DNA from: Puniceicoccales bacterium
GTDB taxonomy: Bacteria; Verrucomicrobiota; Verrucomicrobiia; Opitutales; UBA953
Length of the DNA: 27,036 nucleotides
Direction: 5' to 3'
Assembly (NCBI GenBank): GCA_031279675.1
Contig: JAITIB010000062.1
Location: forward strand, 1 to 27,036
Shown here: one piece after another, positions 8,098 to 16,454 of the stretch
Layout: every line of letters starts with the position of its first letter
How positions within the stretch are numbered: the stretch's first letter is position 1
Program-made: the position numbers and the translations under genes
The notes under the pieces: model-generated
The model's input: the letters and a program-made list of their open reading frames with translations, nothing else
Database searches by the model: none
Told to the model about the DNA's origin: nothing

Positions 8098-9516
8098 TTA
8101 AAACCCCGCGTTTCCCGGCGTGCGCGCGTAAGGGATCACATCGCGGATGTTGGCCATGCCGGTTGCGAACATGAGCAGGCGCTCAAAGCCCATTCCAAAA
8201 CCGGAGTGGGGGACGGTGCCGTAGCGACGCAAGTCCGCATACCATGCATACTCGTGCGCATCCAGCCCGTGGGCGCCCAGGTTGGACAGGAGCACGTCCA
8301 GACGTTCCTCACGCTGGCTGCCGCCGATGATCTCCCCAACGCCCGGAACGAGCACGTCCATTGCGCGCACAGTCCGCCCGTCGTCGTTTGCGCGCATGTA
8401 AAACGGTTTCAACGCGCGCGGGTAGTCGTGGACGACGACAGGGCTTTTGAAGTGTTCCTCGGTGAGGAAACGTTCGTGCTCGGATTGCAGGTTGTCACCC
8501 CATTTCACGTCGCGCTCCCAAACGCGCCCATGCGTCGTGGCCGCGTCCAAAATCCTGACAGCCTCCGTGTAGCTGCAACGCTGGAATGGACGGGTGAGGA
8601 CAAATTCCAGACGGCTGATGAGCCCCTTGTCCACATATTGGTTGAAGAACGCCATTTCCTCCGCGCCCTTTTCAAAGGTGTCGCGGATGAGGTGCGTCAC
8701 AAAATCCTCCGCCAGCTGCATGTCGCCATCCAGATCAAGAAACGCGGCCTCCGGTTCGATCATCCAAAACTCTGCCGCGTGGCGCGACGTGTTGGAGTTT
8801 TCCGCCCTGAATGTGGGCCCGAACGTGTAGATGTTGGACAGCGCGCAGGCGTATGTTTCGCCTTCAAGCTGTCCGGAAACGGTGAGCGAGGTGCGCTGTC
8901 CAAAAAAATCCCTGGAGTAATCCACCTCCCCGGCGGGTGTGCGCGGTGGCGTCGCCAAGTCGAGCGTGGTGACGTTGAACATTTCTCCCGCTCCCTCGCA
9001 ATCGCTCGCGGTGATGATGGGCGTGTGAACGTAATAAAACCCGCGCTGCTGAAAAAATTCGTGCACGGCAAACGCGAGCCGGCTTCGCATGCGGAACACG
9101 GCGCCAAACAAGTTGGTGCGGGCGCGCAAGTGCGCATGGGCGCGGAGGAACTCCAGCGTGTGCCCCTTTTTCTGGAGCGGATATGCCGCGTCCACCTCTC
9201 CAATCACCGTGTAATCCCGCGCCACGACCTCCCAGCGTTGCCCGGAGCCTTGCGAGGGGACGAGCTGCCCATGGACACTGATGGACGCGCCCGTGGCGCT
9301 CCGCTGCATGAGCGAAGCGTAATCAGGAAGCGTCGCATTGACAATGATCTGCATCCCCCTGAGGCAGCTCCCGTCGTTGAGCTCGACAAACGAGAGCATT
9401 CGGGAATCGCGGCGCGTGCGCACCCACCCCTGAAGGTGAATGTGTTCGCGGGGGGCGGTCGCCCTGTGCGCGTCCTTGACAAGTGTGCGGGAAGTGGCGT
9501 GCGCGGAAGTTTTCAT
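8098..9516 (-). CDS. asnS: Asparaginyl-tRNA synthetase
   Basis: This 472-residue class II synthetase charges tRNA-Asn with asparagine. The N-terminal OB-fold anticodon-binding domain (about residues 25-130) begins HLQGWVRTRRDSRMLSFVELNDGSC. The catalytic domain shows motif 2 (FRAENSNTSRHAAEFWMIEPE, around residues 238-258) and motif 3 (GFGMGFERLLMFATGM, around 440-455), ending NIRDVIPYARTPGNAGF. The FRAENSNTSRH stretch and overall length favour AsnRS over AspRS. Length is normal for the family (about 466). The ATG at 9516 is chosen because the conserved OB fold starts soon after it. The gene is divergent from the BY-kinase gene, with about 215 bases between them, and is followed by a hairpin and tRNA-His. 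I saw no convincing promoter. Confidence 0.97.
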   Translation of the reverse strand: MKTSAHATSRTLVKDAHRATAPREHIHLQGWVRTRRDSRMLSFVELNDGSCLRGMQIIVNATLPDYASLMQRSATGASISVHGQLVPSQGSGQRWEVVARDYTVIGEVDAAYPLQKKGHTLEFLRAHAHLRARTNLFGAVFRMRSRLAFAVHEFFQQRGFYYVHTPIITASDCEGAGEMFNVTTLDLATPPRTPAGEVDYSRDFFGQRTSLTVSGQLEGETYACALSNIYTFGPTFRAENSNTSRHAAEFWMIEPEAAFLDLDGDMQLAEDFVTHLIRDTFEKGAEEMAFFNQYVDKGLISRLEFVLTRPFQRCSYTEAVRILDAATTHGRVWERDVKWGDNLQSEHERFLTEEHFKSPVVVHDYPRALKPFYMRANDDGRTVRAMDVLVPGVGEIIGGSQREERLDVLLSNLGAHGLDAHEYAWYADLRRYGTVPHSGFGMGFERLLMFATGMANIRDVIPYARTPGNAGF

Positions 9517-9732
9517 GCGCTCGCCGTTTTCAAACGGATGCCGCCGGTCCGCAAGAGTTATCTGGATGCAAACACGGCAGCGTCGTCGTGCCTGCTTTTA
9601 TATGTCTTTTGTGCTTGTTTTTGACGGTGGTGTGCACAACTTCCGCCTTCCGAAAGTGGCGCCTACCCAACTGCTTTGCCGGAAATTCCAGCAAATGTCA
9701 CAAGTTCCCAAATTTCTAACATCAAACGCATA

Positions 9733-12198
9733 ATGGTATCTCCGTCCGAATCAGGAAGCGGCAATGCTTCCGACGCCAGCAACACGCCCAGTACTTCTCC
9801 ACGCAATCCCAGCCGGCTCTTTGGCAAATTCGGCGGCGCCCCGTCCGGCGTCCAGCCTGTTCCGGAAATCGTGCGTCCCCCGCCAATGGAGGATGATGGC
9901 GGGGAGTCCCACGCGCACAGGCACAGGCGGCGCGAACATCCTGTTTCCCCCGACGCACACCCAAAATACAACACCTATTACAGCGAATACTACGGCGGCA
10001 GTTATGGCGGCTACAGCGAGAAGGCCGCCGTGGACAAGCTGCACACCCTGCGCGACTACGTCCTCATCCTGCGCGAACGCTTCTGGTATCTCGTGCTCGC
10101 GGTCTTCGTGTGCACGGCAAGCGCGCTCATCTACACGATGAACAGCCAGGACGAATACCGCGCCATGGCAAAACTCCGCGTCCACCGCCATCCCTACGCC
10201 GCGCCCAGCGTCGTGTCCCGCACACAACCGGAAACGGATACCGTCACTGCAAACGAGGACTTCCTCACGCAGGTCGAGCTGATGCGTTCCATCCCCGTCA
10301 TCGAACGTGTTGCCAAACGCCTCACCCAGCACGAGCGCAAGCTAGTGCTGGAGCCCTTCCGTGGCAGCGTCGCGTCCATCACCCGCGACGTGGACATCCT
10401 CGGCAAGTTCCGCGAAATTCTCCCCCAGCGCCAGAGCCTCATCGCGAGCATCACCTACACACACCCGGAGCGCGAGATCGCGCAGCGCATGACACAGTAT
10501 TTCGCCGAGGAAATCCGCAACTACAACAAGGACCTGCTCCAGAACCAGCAAAGACCGCTCATCGTCGCCACCCAGGGCACGCTCGCCGCGCTTGATCAGC
10601 AAATTGAAAAACTCTACGACGAAAAAGACCGTGTCATGCGGGAAAACCCACGCCTGCTTGAGCTCAACTCCGAGATGGCCATCGCCCGCGTCGAGCTTTC
10701 CACCGCCATCCAGATCCGCATCGCCGACCAGAAAGCCCACGCCGAGATCGAGGCGCTCTGGAACAAAATAAACGAGTTGCGCCAAAAGAACATCCCCCCC
10801 GAGACGCTCCCCCAGATCGCCAACGCCGAGCGCGTCGCCAGCCTCGAAGCGCAAGTCGTCAACCGCCGGATCAACTGCACCGAGCTCCTCAAGCGCTACA
10901 CCGAGCAGCACCCGCATGTGATCGTTGCCAAGCACGGGCTTGAGGAAGCCACGCGTGAACACCAGCGGGCCATTTCCGACACCATTGCCAAGGTGGAGCA
11001 AAACCACGCCATCGCAAAGACCAGCCTCGACGCCACCGAGGCGCGCATCGCCAACCTTGAGAAGGCCATCGCCCTGCTCCACGAACAGCAAGGCGGACTC
11101 AACGCCATCAACCGCAAGATAGAAGACCAGGAACGGCTGCGCTCCACCATCGCCGTCGGGCAACAATCCGAGCTCAGCAAGCTTGCGGACGGACGCACGC
11201 ACAGCGTGGACATCATTGAGCCCGCCATGCTTCTCTCGAACGCTCCCATCAACAAAAACTACTTCCGCAACGGTGCCCTCGGCTTTGGCTCCGGATTTCT
11301 CATCGGCTGCGTCATCATCTTCTTCCTCGCCTACTGGGACGACCGCGTCAAATCCGCCGCGGACGTTGAGGACGCCCTCAACCTCCCCCTCATCGGAGTG
11401 CTCCCCGTTGCGCCGCGCTTTGACACCTGCGAGAAAGCCCGTCTCGTCGCCACCGGCGGGGATCGAATGATCACCGAGGCATTCCGCACCATCTATTCCG
11501 CCCTCCAAATCAGCCCCTCCGCCCGCGCCACCCGCATATTTCTCGTCACCAGCACCACACCCGACGAGGGCAAAACATTTGCCGTCACCAACCTTGCCAT
11601 CACCTACGCCCAGCACGGAGAAAAAGTCCTCGTCATTGATGCCGACTTGCGCCTGCCCTCCGTTGACAAAACACTCCGGCTTGAAGGCGGGCGCGGAATC
11701 ACCCGTTACCTCCTTGGCCAAAACACGCTCGACGAATCGCTCTACCGTGACGTTGTCCCCAACCTCGATGTCCTCCCCGTTGGGGAATCCATCAAAAACC
11801 CCACCCAGGTCATTTGCAGCCAGCAATTCATGGACATGTTCGACGCACTCAAGGATCGCTATGACCGCATTTTCCTCGACACCCCGCCCCTTGGCGCCGT
11901 CAGTGACGTCCTGAACCTCCTGCCCTACGCCGAGGGCATCCTCTTCATTGTCCGCTTCAACAGCGTCAGCCGCCGCTTCATCAAGCTCAACATCAACCGT
12001 TTCCGCGAATCCAAAGTCCGCATCCACGGCGCCATCCTCAACCAAATCAAGGTTCAGGAAATCCCCTACTACACCGACGCCAAGGGCGTTTCATACGCGA
12101 GCAAATACTATAACGAGGATGAAGGCGCTGCCTCAAAGGAGGTTCCCGTCACTCCTCAGCAACATCCCCCCCCCCCCCCCGTGTATGCGTCCGGCTGA
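9733..12198 (+). CDS. Polysaccharide co-polymerase / BY-kinase (Wzz-Wzc-like chain-length determinant)
   Basis: From the ATG at 9733 the protein has 821 residues; a TTG 19 codons upstream is a less likely start. Residues 1-78 are Ser/Pro-rich and probably cytoplasmic. Residues 79-94 form a tyrosine cluster (YNTYYSEYYGGSYGGY). Transmembrane helix 1 is at about 118-135, a Wzz-type periplasmic domain with long coiled coil spans about 140-510, and helix 2 is at about 514-533. The BY-kinase domain shows Walker A (TTPDEGKT, around 607-614), Walker A' (VLVIDADLR, around 632-640) and Walker B (IFLDTPP, around 713-719). The C-terminus carries more tyrosines (IPYYTDAKGVSYASKYYNEDE). Such proteins control export and chain length of exopolysaccharide through autophosphorylation. 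A run of 15 Cs codes for five prolines six codons before the stop (VYASG follows), so slippage would change the tail. No glycosyltransferases or Wza homologue lie nearby. Confidence 0.9.
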   Translation: MVSPSESGSGNASDASNTPSTSPRNPSRLFGKFGGAPSGVQPVPEIVRPPPMEDDGGESHAHRHRRREHPVSPDAHPKYNTYYSEYYGGSYGGYSEKAAVDKLHTLRDYVLILRERFWYLVLAVFVCTASALIYTMNSQDEYRAMAKLRVHRHPYAAPSVVSRTQPETDTVTANEDFLTQVELMRSIPVIERVAKRLTQHERKLVLEPFRGSVASITRDVDILGKFREILPQRQSLIASITYTHPEREIAQRMTQYFAEEIRNYNKDLLQNQQRPLIVATQGTLAALDQQIEKLYDEKDRVMRENPRLLELNSEMAIARVELSTAIQIRIADQKAHAEIEALWNKINELRQKNIPPETLPQIANAERVASLEAQVVNRRINCTELLKRYTEQHPHVIVAKHGLEEATREHQRAISDTIAKVEQNHAIAKTSLDATEARIANLEKAIALLHEQQGGLNAINRKIEDQERLRSTIAVGQQSELSKLADGRTHSVDIIEPAMLLSNAPINKNYFRNGALGFGSGFLIGCVIIFFLAYWDDRVKSAADVEDALNLPLIGVLPVAPRFDTCEKARLVATGGDRMITEAFRTIYSALQISPSARATRIFLVTSTTPDEGKTFAVTNLAITYAQHGEKVLVIDADLRLPSVDKTLRLEGGRGITRYLLGQNTLDESLYRDVVPNLDVLPVGESIKNPTQVICSQQFMDMFDALKDRYDRIFLDTPPLGAVSDVLNLLPYAEGILFIVRFNSVSRRFIKLNINRFRESKVRIHGAILNQIKVQEIPYYTDAKGVSYASKYYNEDEGAASKEVPVTPQQHPPPPPVYASG
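12166..12180 (+). repeat. C15 homopolymer tract inside the BY-kinase gene
   Basis: Fifteen consecutive Cs form five Pro codons near the 3' end of the kinase gene. Loss of one C would replace VYASG by a 27-residue tail ending at 12271. Gain of one C would give a tail of about 112 residues overlapping the start of pabA and ending at 12521. Such tracts are typical slippage sites but also prone to sequencing error. Confidence 0.9.
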
Positions 12199-12318
12199 AC
12201 AAATGCATTCCTCCGCACCAACGGCAGAGAAGGCGAGCGCTTCCGGTGGCGTCCCGCTTGACACAACGTGACGCTTCATTGAAAAAACACCGCATCAGCG
12301 CCATCACTATTCATCACC

Positions 12319-12885
12319 ATGTTGCTCCTCGTCATAGACAATTACGACTCATTCACCTACAACCTCGTGCAATACTTCGGGCAACTCGGCGTCCAGCAGC
12401 GCATTCACCGCAACGACGAGATTACGCCACCGCAGGCGCTCGCGATCAACCCCACGCACATCCTCATTTCTCCCGGCCCTTGCGCGCCGGAGCAGGCTGG
12501 GGCGAGCCTTGGCATCATTGACGCCTTTGCGGGTAAAATCCCCCTCCTCGGCGTCTGCCTCGGGCACCAAAGCATCGGGCAGCATTTCGGTGGCAAAATC
12601 ATCCGCGGACCCCGGCCTATGCACGGCAAAGTCACCCCAATCCACCATGCCGGCAGGGGCGTTTTCCACGGCTTGCCCAACCCCTTCAACGCCACGCGTT
12701 ACCACTCCCTCATCGTCGAGCGCGGGACACTTCCCGGCTGTCTCGAAATCACCGCGCAAACCGCCGACGGCATCATCATGGGTTTGCAACACAGGACACT
12801 TGCCGTCCACGGCGTCCAGTTTCACCCCGAATCCTACGCCACCGAGCATGGCATCCGGATACTCGAAAACTTTCTCAAACTCTAA
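12319..12885 (+). CDS. pabA: Glutamine amidotransferase component of aminodeoxychorismate/anthranilate synthase
   Basis: This 188-residue class I glutamine amidotransferase supplies ammonia from glutamine to a chorismate-using partner (PabB for folate or TrpE for tryptophan). The catalytic nucleophile is Cys80 in GVCLGHQSIG, and His169 and Glu171 in VQFHPES complete the triad. The N-terminus (LLLVIDNYDSFTYNLVQYF) and the ISPGP oxyanion-loop motif (residues 50-54) are typical. Length is normal. PabA and TrpG cannot be told apart by sequence alone; one protein often serves both roles. No pabB or trpE lies nearby. The ATG at 12319 lacks a Shine-Dalgarno sequence. thiE starts two bases after the stop, so the two are probably translationally coupled. 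About 120 bases with no recognisable feature separate it from the kinase gene. Confidence 0.93.
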   Translation: MLLLVIDNYDSFTYNLVQYFGQLGVQQRIHRNDEITPPQALAINPTHILISPGPCAPEQAGASLGIIDAFAGKIPLLGVCLGHQSIGQHFGGKIIRGPRPMHGKVTPIHHAGRGVFHGLPNPFNATRYHSLIVERGTLPGCLEITAQTADGIIMGLQHRTLAVHGVQFHPESYATEHGIRILENFLKL

Positions 12886-12887
12886 CC

Positions 12888-13562
12888 ATGCGAGATGGAG
12901 CCCGCCCCATCGCCCCCCTCGACCTCACCCTTTACTACGTCACCGCCGCCGCCGAACGCACCCCGCGCGGGCTTCTCAAAACCGTTGAGGACGCCCTGGC
13001 CGGCGGGGTCACACTCGTCCAATACCGTGGCGCCCACGCGTGCAGGCGGATCGCGTTTGACGAGGCGCTTGCATTGCGCCGCTTCCTTGCGCGGCGTGGA
13101 ATCCCCTTGCTCGTCAACGACCACATTGACCTTGCGCTCGCGATCGAGGCCGACGGCGCGCACATCGGGCAAAACGACCTGCCCGTCGCCGTTGCCCGGA
13201 AACTGCTCGGCCCCCGACGCCACCTCGGGCTCACGATCAACAACACCGCCCATCTTGAGCAAGCCAGGGCCGGAGGTGAGCTTGCGCTGGTGGACTACCT
13301 CGGCATCGGCCCTGTTTTCCCCACGCAAACCAAGGCCAATCCGGCGCCAACGGTGGGTTTGAACCGCCTGCGCGAACTTGTTGGGAAAAGCCCGTTGCCT
13401 GTGGTGGCCATCGGCGGGATAACGGACGCCACCGCCGCCTCAGTGCGTGCCACCGGGGTGTCCGGCATCGCAGTCGTCAGCGCAATCAGCGCGGCCCCCG
13501 ACGTCACTGCTGCCGCGCGTGCTTTGCGCGCGACGCCACCGCCGCCAGTGACGACAGGTTGA
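12888..13562 (+). CDS. thiE: Thiamine-phosphate synthase
   Basis: ThiE joins the pyrimidine (HMP-PP) and thiazole (THZ-P) halves to make thiamine monophosphate in the cytoplasm. The 224-residue protein shows the TIM-barrel signatures in order: TLYYVTAAAE near the N-terminus; TLVQYRGAHA (around 42-51, VQYR in place of the commoner VQLR); LLVNDHIDLALAIEADGAHIGQNDLP (around 74-99), which holds the Mg-binding Asp residues; DYLGIGPVFPTQTK (around 135-148); and VVAIGGIT (around 172-179). It begins two bases after the pabA stop, so coupling is likely. The last 12 residues (ATPPPPVTTG) look like an unconserved tail. No other thiamine genes are in the window, and I did not see a THI-box riboswitch upstream. 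Confidence 0.93.
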   Translation: MRDGARPIAPLDLTLYYVTAAAERTPRGLLKTVEDALAGGVTLVQYRGAHACRRIAFDEALALRRFLARRGIPLLVNDHIDLALAIEADGAHIGQNDLPVAVARKLLGPRRHLGLTINNTAHLEQARAGGELALVDYLGIGPVFPTQTKANPAPTVGLNRLRELVGKSPLPVVAIGGITDATAASVRATGVSGIAVVSAISAAPDVTAAARALRATPPPPVTTG

Positions 13563-13601
13563 CATTGGGGAAGGCAATGACCTTATTGGCGCGCTTTTTT
13601 C

Positions 13602-14840
13602 ATGCCAACCTTCCCGCGCATCGTCATCACCGGAGTCGGACTCACGGCGCCGAACGGAAATTCGCACGCCGAGTTTCGGGCCAACCTGCTTGCGGGCCGC
13701 GCGCGCATTGCCACGGTGGATGTGCGCTACATGGGCCGGCATCCCGCGGGCGTTTGCGATTTTGAGGCCACCCGGTATCAGCGACGCAAGGAGCTGCGCA
13801 ACGGCACGCGCGCAGGGAGCATTGCCATTTATTGCGCCCGCGAGGCCGTTGCCGACGCCGCGCTGGACTGGGGCGGCGCCGACAAGGCGCGCACAGGCGT
13901 TTACATCGGCATCACGGAGCACGGCAACGTCGAGACGGAAAACGAGATCCACAGCATTTCGCAATTCGGCTACGACACCAAGTTCTGGACGCACCACCAC
14001 AACCCGCGCACTGTCGCCAACAACCCCGCGGGCGAGGTGACCATGAACCTGGGCATCACGGGCCCCCACTACACCATTGGCGCGGCGTGCGCCGCGGGCA
14101 ACGCGGGCCTCATTCAAGCGGCGCAAATGCTCCAGCTTGGCGAGGTGGACCTTGCCATTGCCGGGGGCGTCTCCGAGTCCATTCACACGTTTGGGATTTT
14201 TGCCGGGTTTAAAAATCAGGGCGCGCTCGCGCACCATGCCGACCCCGCGAAGGCCTCGCGCCCGTTTGATCGCAACCGCAACGGCATCGTCATCTCCGAG
14301 GGCGGCGCGCTCTATGTTGTCGAGAGGTTTGAGGATGCGCGCAGGCGCGGTGCGCGCGTTTATGCCGAAATTCTCGGCTGGTGCATCAATTCCGACGCCA
14401 CCGACGCCGTGCTTCCCAACCCCGGGCGCCAGTCGGAGTGTATCCGCATCGCTTTGAAACATGCGGGGCTGGAGCCGCGCGACATTCATCTCGTCAGCAC
14501 GCACGCGACGGCCACCCCCTTGGGCGACATTCAGGAATGCCATGCGCTGCGGGCGATTTTTGAAAACTGCCCCGAAACCCACATCAACAATACCAAGAGC
14601 TACATCGGGCACTGCATGGGGGCGGCGGGCGCGCTTGAGCTTGCCGGAAACCTGCCCTCGCTCGACGACGCTGTCGTCCATCCCACGATCAATGTTGATC
14701 ATCTTGATCCCGAGTGCGCCCTTCCCGGCCTCGTCCTTGACACGCCCGCGCAAGCCGGACGCGTGGAAACGATCCTCAACAACTCGTTCGGGATGCTCGG
14801 CATCAACTCGGTGCTTATCGTTGGCAAACCGCGTCCTTGA
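13602..14840 (+). CDS. Beta-ketoacyl-ACP synthase (FabF-like ketosynthase) of a KS-ACP-oxoamine synthase cassette
   Basis: This 412-residue thiolase-fold ketosynthase catalyses decarboxylative Claisen condensation of an acyl chain with malonyl-ACP. The catalytic residues are visible: Cys163 in GAACAAGNAGL, His301 in STHATATPLGD, Lys332 in NNTKSYIGH and His337. The full length matches FabF (about 412). Two things are unusual. The C-terminal gating loop, normally NSFGFGG.N, reads NSFGMLGIN (394-402), replacing the gatekeeper Phe by Met and a Gly by Leu. The stretch THHHNP (130-135) is also not standard. The gene is followed 83 bases later by a free-standing acyl carrier protein and then by an alpha-oxoamine synthase, so a specialised lipid role is more likely than general fatty acid synthesis. 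The ATG at 13602 is chosen because PRIVITGVGLTAPNG, the conserved N-terminus, follows directly. Confidence 0.92.
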   Translation: MPTFPRIVITGVGLTAPNGNSHAEFRANLLAGRARIATVDVRYMGRHPAGVCDFEATRYQRRKELRNGTRAGSIAIYCAREAVADAALDWGGADKARTGVYIGITEHGNVETENEIHSISQFGYDTKFWTHHHNPRTVANNPAGEVTMNLGITGPHYTIGAACAAGNAGLIQAAQMLQLGEVDLAIAGGVSESIHTFGIFAGFKNQGALAHHADPAKASRPFDRNRNGIVISEGGALYVVERFEDARRRGARVYAEILGWCINSDATDAVLPNPGRQSECIRIALKHAGLEPRDIHLVSTHATATPLGDIQECHALRAIFENCPETHINNTKSYIGHCMGAAGALELAGNLPSLDDAVVHPTINVDHLDPECALPGLVLDTPAQAGRVETILNNSFGMLGINSVLIVGKPRP

Positions 14841-14923
14841 AACATTTTCGTGACAAACCGCTGCCGACGGACTTTTCTCCAACACAACTCTCTTCAATCA
14901 CCTTCAAACCAACAACTGCATTC

Positions 14924-15181
14924 ATGACCAAGGAACAGGTTCACAAAATAGTTCTCGACATCATTGCGGAAATCGCACCCGACGAGGACCTCTCCAATGT
15001 CAAACCCGAAGTCCGCCTTCGCGACCAGCTCAGCCTGGACTCGATGGACTTTCTCGACATTGTCATGGAGCTGCGAAAAAAGCACGGGATCGAGGTCCCG
15101 GAGGCCGATTATCCGCGCCTGGCCTCGCTCGCGAGTTGTGGCGAGTATCTGCTGCCAAAATTTCAGGCCCGGGGCGCGTGA
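14924..15181 (+). CDS. Acyl carrier protein
   Basis: This 85-residue acidic helical protein has the phosphopantetheine attachment motif LDSMDFLDIVMEL, with Ser40 as the carrier residue. It begins MTKEQVHKIVLDIIAEIAPD at the ATG at 14924; the frame is open further upstream to 14837, but that part is not conserved in character. It carries acyl chains as thioesters. Its place between a ketosynthase and an alpha-oxoamine synthase suggests it hands an acyl chain from one to the other, as dedicated carrier proteins do in some bacterial sphingolipid gene sets. It is not in the usual fabD-fabG-acpP-fabF housekeeping context, so it is probably a second, specialised ACP. Confidence 0.93.
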   Translation: MTKEQVHKIVLDIIAEIAPDEDLSNVKPEVRLRDQLSLDSMDFLDIVMELRKKHGIEVPEADYPRLASLASCGEYLLPKFQARGA

Positions 15182-15202
15182 CGGCAAGCGCGAGAAACCG
15201 CC

Positions 15203-16402
15203 GTGTTTCCCTTCCCGAAAAGAAACGCCTTTCCCAATGCCATCGCGCAGCGTTGTGCCGGTGACGTCCTCACGCGTCTGCGCCATAAGTATGCGCCGTA
15301 TTACCACACCTTTGCCGCGCAAAAGGGGACGCGTGTCACGCTCGACGGGCGCGAGCTCGTCATGCTCTCCAGCAATGATTACCTTGGCCTTGCCTGCCAC
15401 CCGAAGGTGATTGAGGCCGGGCGGCGCGCGCTTGGGACGTGGGGGGCGAGCACCACCGGTGCGCGCCTTTCCAACGGCAGCCGTGCTTGTCATTCCGAGC
15501 TGGAAGAGCGGCTTGCCGCGTTCCTTGGCAAGGAGGCCTGCCATGTTTGCTCCGCCGGTTATCTTGCCTGCATGTCCGCGATCCAGCCGTTTGTCGAAAA
15601 AGGCGACCTCATTTTTGCCGACAAGAACTGCCATTCCTCGCTCTGGGCGGGCATCGGGCTTGCGCCGGCGCGCGCGGAGCGTTTTGCCCACAACAATCCG
15701 GACGCGCTGGCCGAGAGCCTTTCTTTTGAAAAGCAGGGGACGCCCAAGATGATCGTCATGGAGGGGGTGTATTCAATGGAGGGGCACATTGCGCCGCTGC
15801 CCGAAATCCTGCGCGTCTGTGAAAACCAGAACTGTTTCTTTGTGCTGGACGACGCGCATGGCTTGGGGGTGCTCGGCAAACAGGGAAGGGGGACGGCGGC
15901 GCACTTCGGGGTCACGGACAAGGTGGACGTGCTCTGCGGCAGTTTTTCCAAGGCGCTGGCGAGCACGGGTGGTTTTGTTGCCGGCAGCCGCGACGTTGTC
16001 GAATACCTCCGCACACATTCGAAACAAACGATTTTTTCGGCGGCACTTTCACCCGTCCAAGCCGCCTGCGCCATGGCCGCGCTGGACGTTTTGCAAACCG
16101 AGCCGGAGCATCTCCAGCGCCTTTGGGAAAACACGCGACGTTACCGGCAGTTGCTCGACGGACTCAAGCTGGACACTTGGGGGAGCGAAACGCCCGCGGT
16201 TCCCATCGTCTTGGGCGTCAAGGAACGCGTTTATTCCTTCTGGCAAAAACTGATCCGCCATGGCGTGTTCACCGTGATGTCCATCGCACCGGCGGTGCCG
16301 CCGGGAAAGGACTTGATTCGGACGGCGATCTCGGCGGCGCACACCGACGCGGATTTTGAGATCATTGCCACGGCATTCACGGCTGCCGCGCGCTCCTGGT
16401 GA
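15203..16402 (+). CDS. PLP-dependent alpha-oxoamine synthase (serine palmitoyltransferase / BioF / Kbl family)
   Basis: Enzymes of this family condense an amino acid with an acyl thioester, releasing CO2, to give a 2-amino-ketone. The 399-residue protein has the family's landmarks: SSNDYLGLA (56-64), a PLP-stacking His in KNCHSSLW (His144), DDAHGLG (216-222), and the Schiff-base Lys250 in GSFSKALASTGGF. Near the C-terminus GVFTVMSIAPAVPPG then LIRTAISAAHT (371-381) resembles serine palmitoyltransferases of the Bacteroidetes type more than biotin-pathway BioF. The start is a GTG, 21 bases after the ACP stop; no in-frame ATG occurs before residue 54. With ketosynthase and ACP upstream, it probably uses an ACP-bound acyl chain. 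Substrates cannot be read from sequence: AONS (biotin), Kbl or SPT-like activity all remain possible, and no other biotin genes are present. Confidence 0.9.
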   Translation: MFPFPKRNAFPNAIAQRCAGDVLTRLRHKYAPYYHTFAAQKGTRVTLDGRELVMLSSNDYLGLACHPKVIEAGRRALGTWGASTTGARLSNGSRACHSELEERLAAFLGKEACHVCSAGYLACMSAIQPFVEKGDLIFADKNCHSSLWAGIGLAPARAERFAHNNPDALAESLSFEKQGTPKMIVMEGVYSMEGHIAPLPEILRVCENQNCFFVLDDAHGLGVLGKQGRGTAAHFGVTDKVDVLCGSFSKALASTGGFVAGSRDVVEYLRTHSKQTIFSAALSPVQAACAMAALDVLQTEPEHLQRLWENTRRYRQLLDGLKLDTWGSETPAVPIVLGVKERVYSFWQKLIRHGVFTVMSIAPAVPPGKDLIRTAISAAHTDADFEIIATAFTAAARSW

Positions 16403-16454
16403 CAGGGTTTTCTATGGAAATCCGTCGCGGGTGGCGTCGCGCCCACCGCTCCGA

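Noticed and set aside
8206..9624. 472-codon plus-strand open frame antisense to asnS
   Set aside because: Shadow of a clear synthetase gene with class II motifs.
10342..12045. 567-codon minus-strand open frame antisense to the BY-kinase
   Set aside because: The plus-strand frame has Walker motifs and membrane helices; the minus frame has a skewed Asp/Gly/Val composition typical of an antisense shadow.
13440..14897. 485-codon minus-strand open frame antisense to the ketosynthase
   Set aside because: The ketosynthase has all its catalytic residues; the antisense frame shows no recognisable domain.
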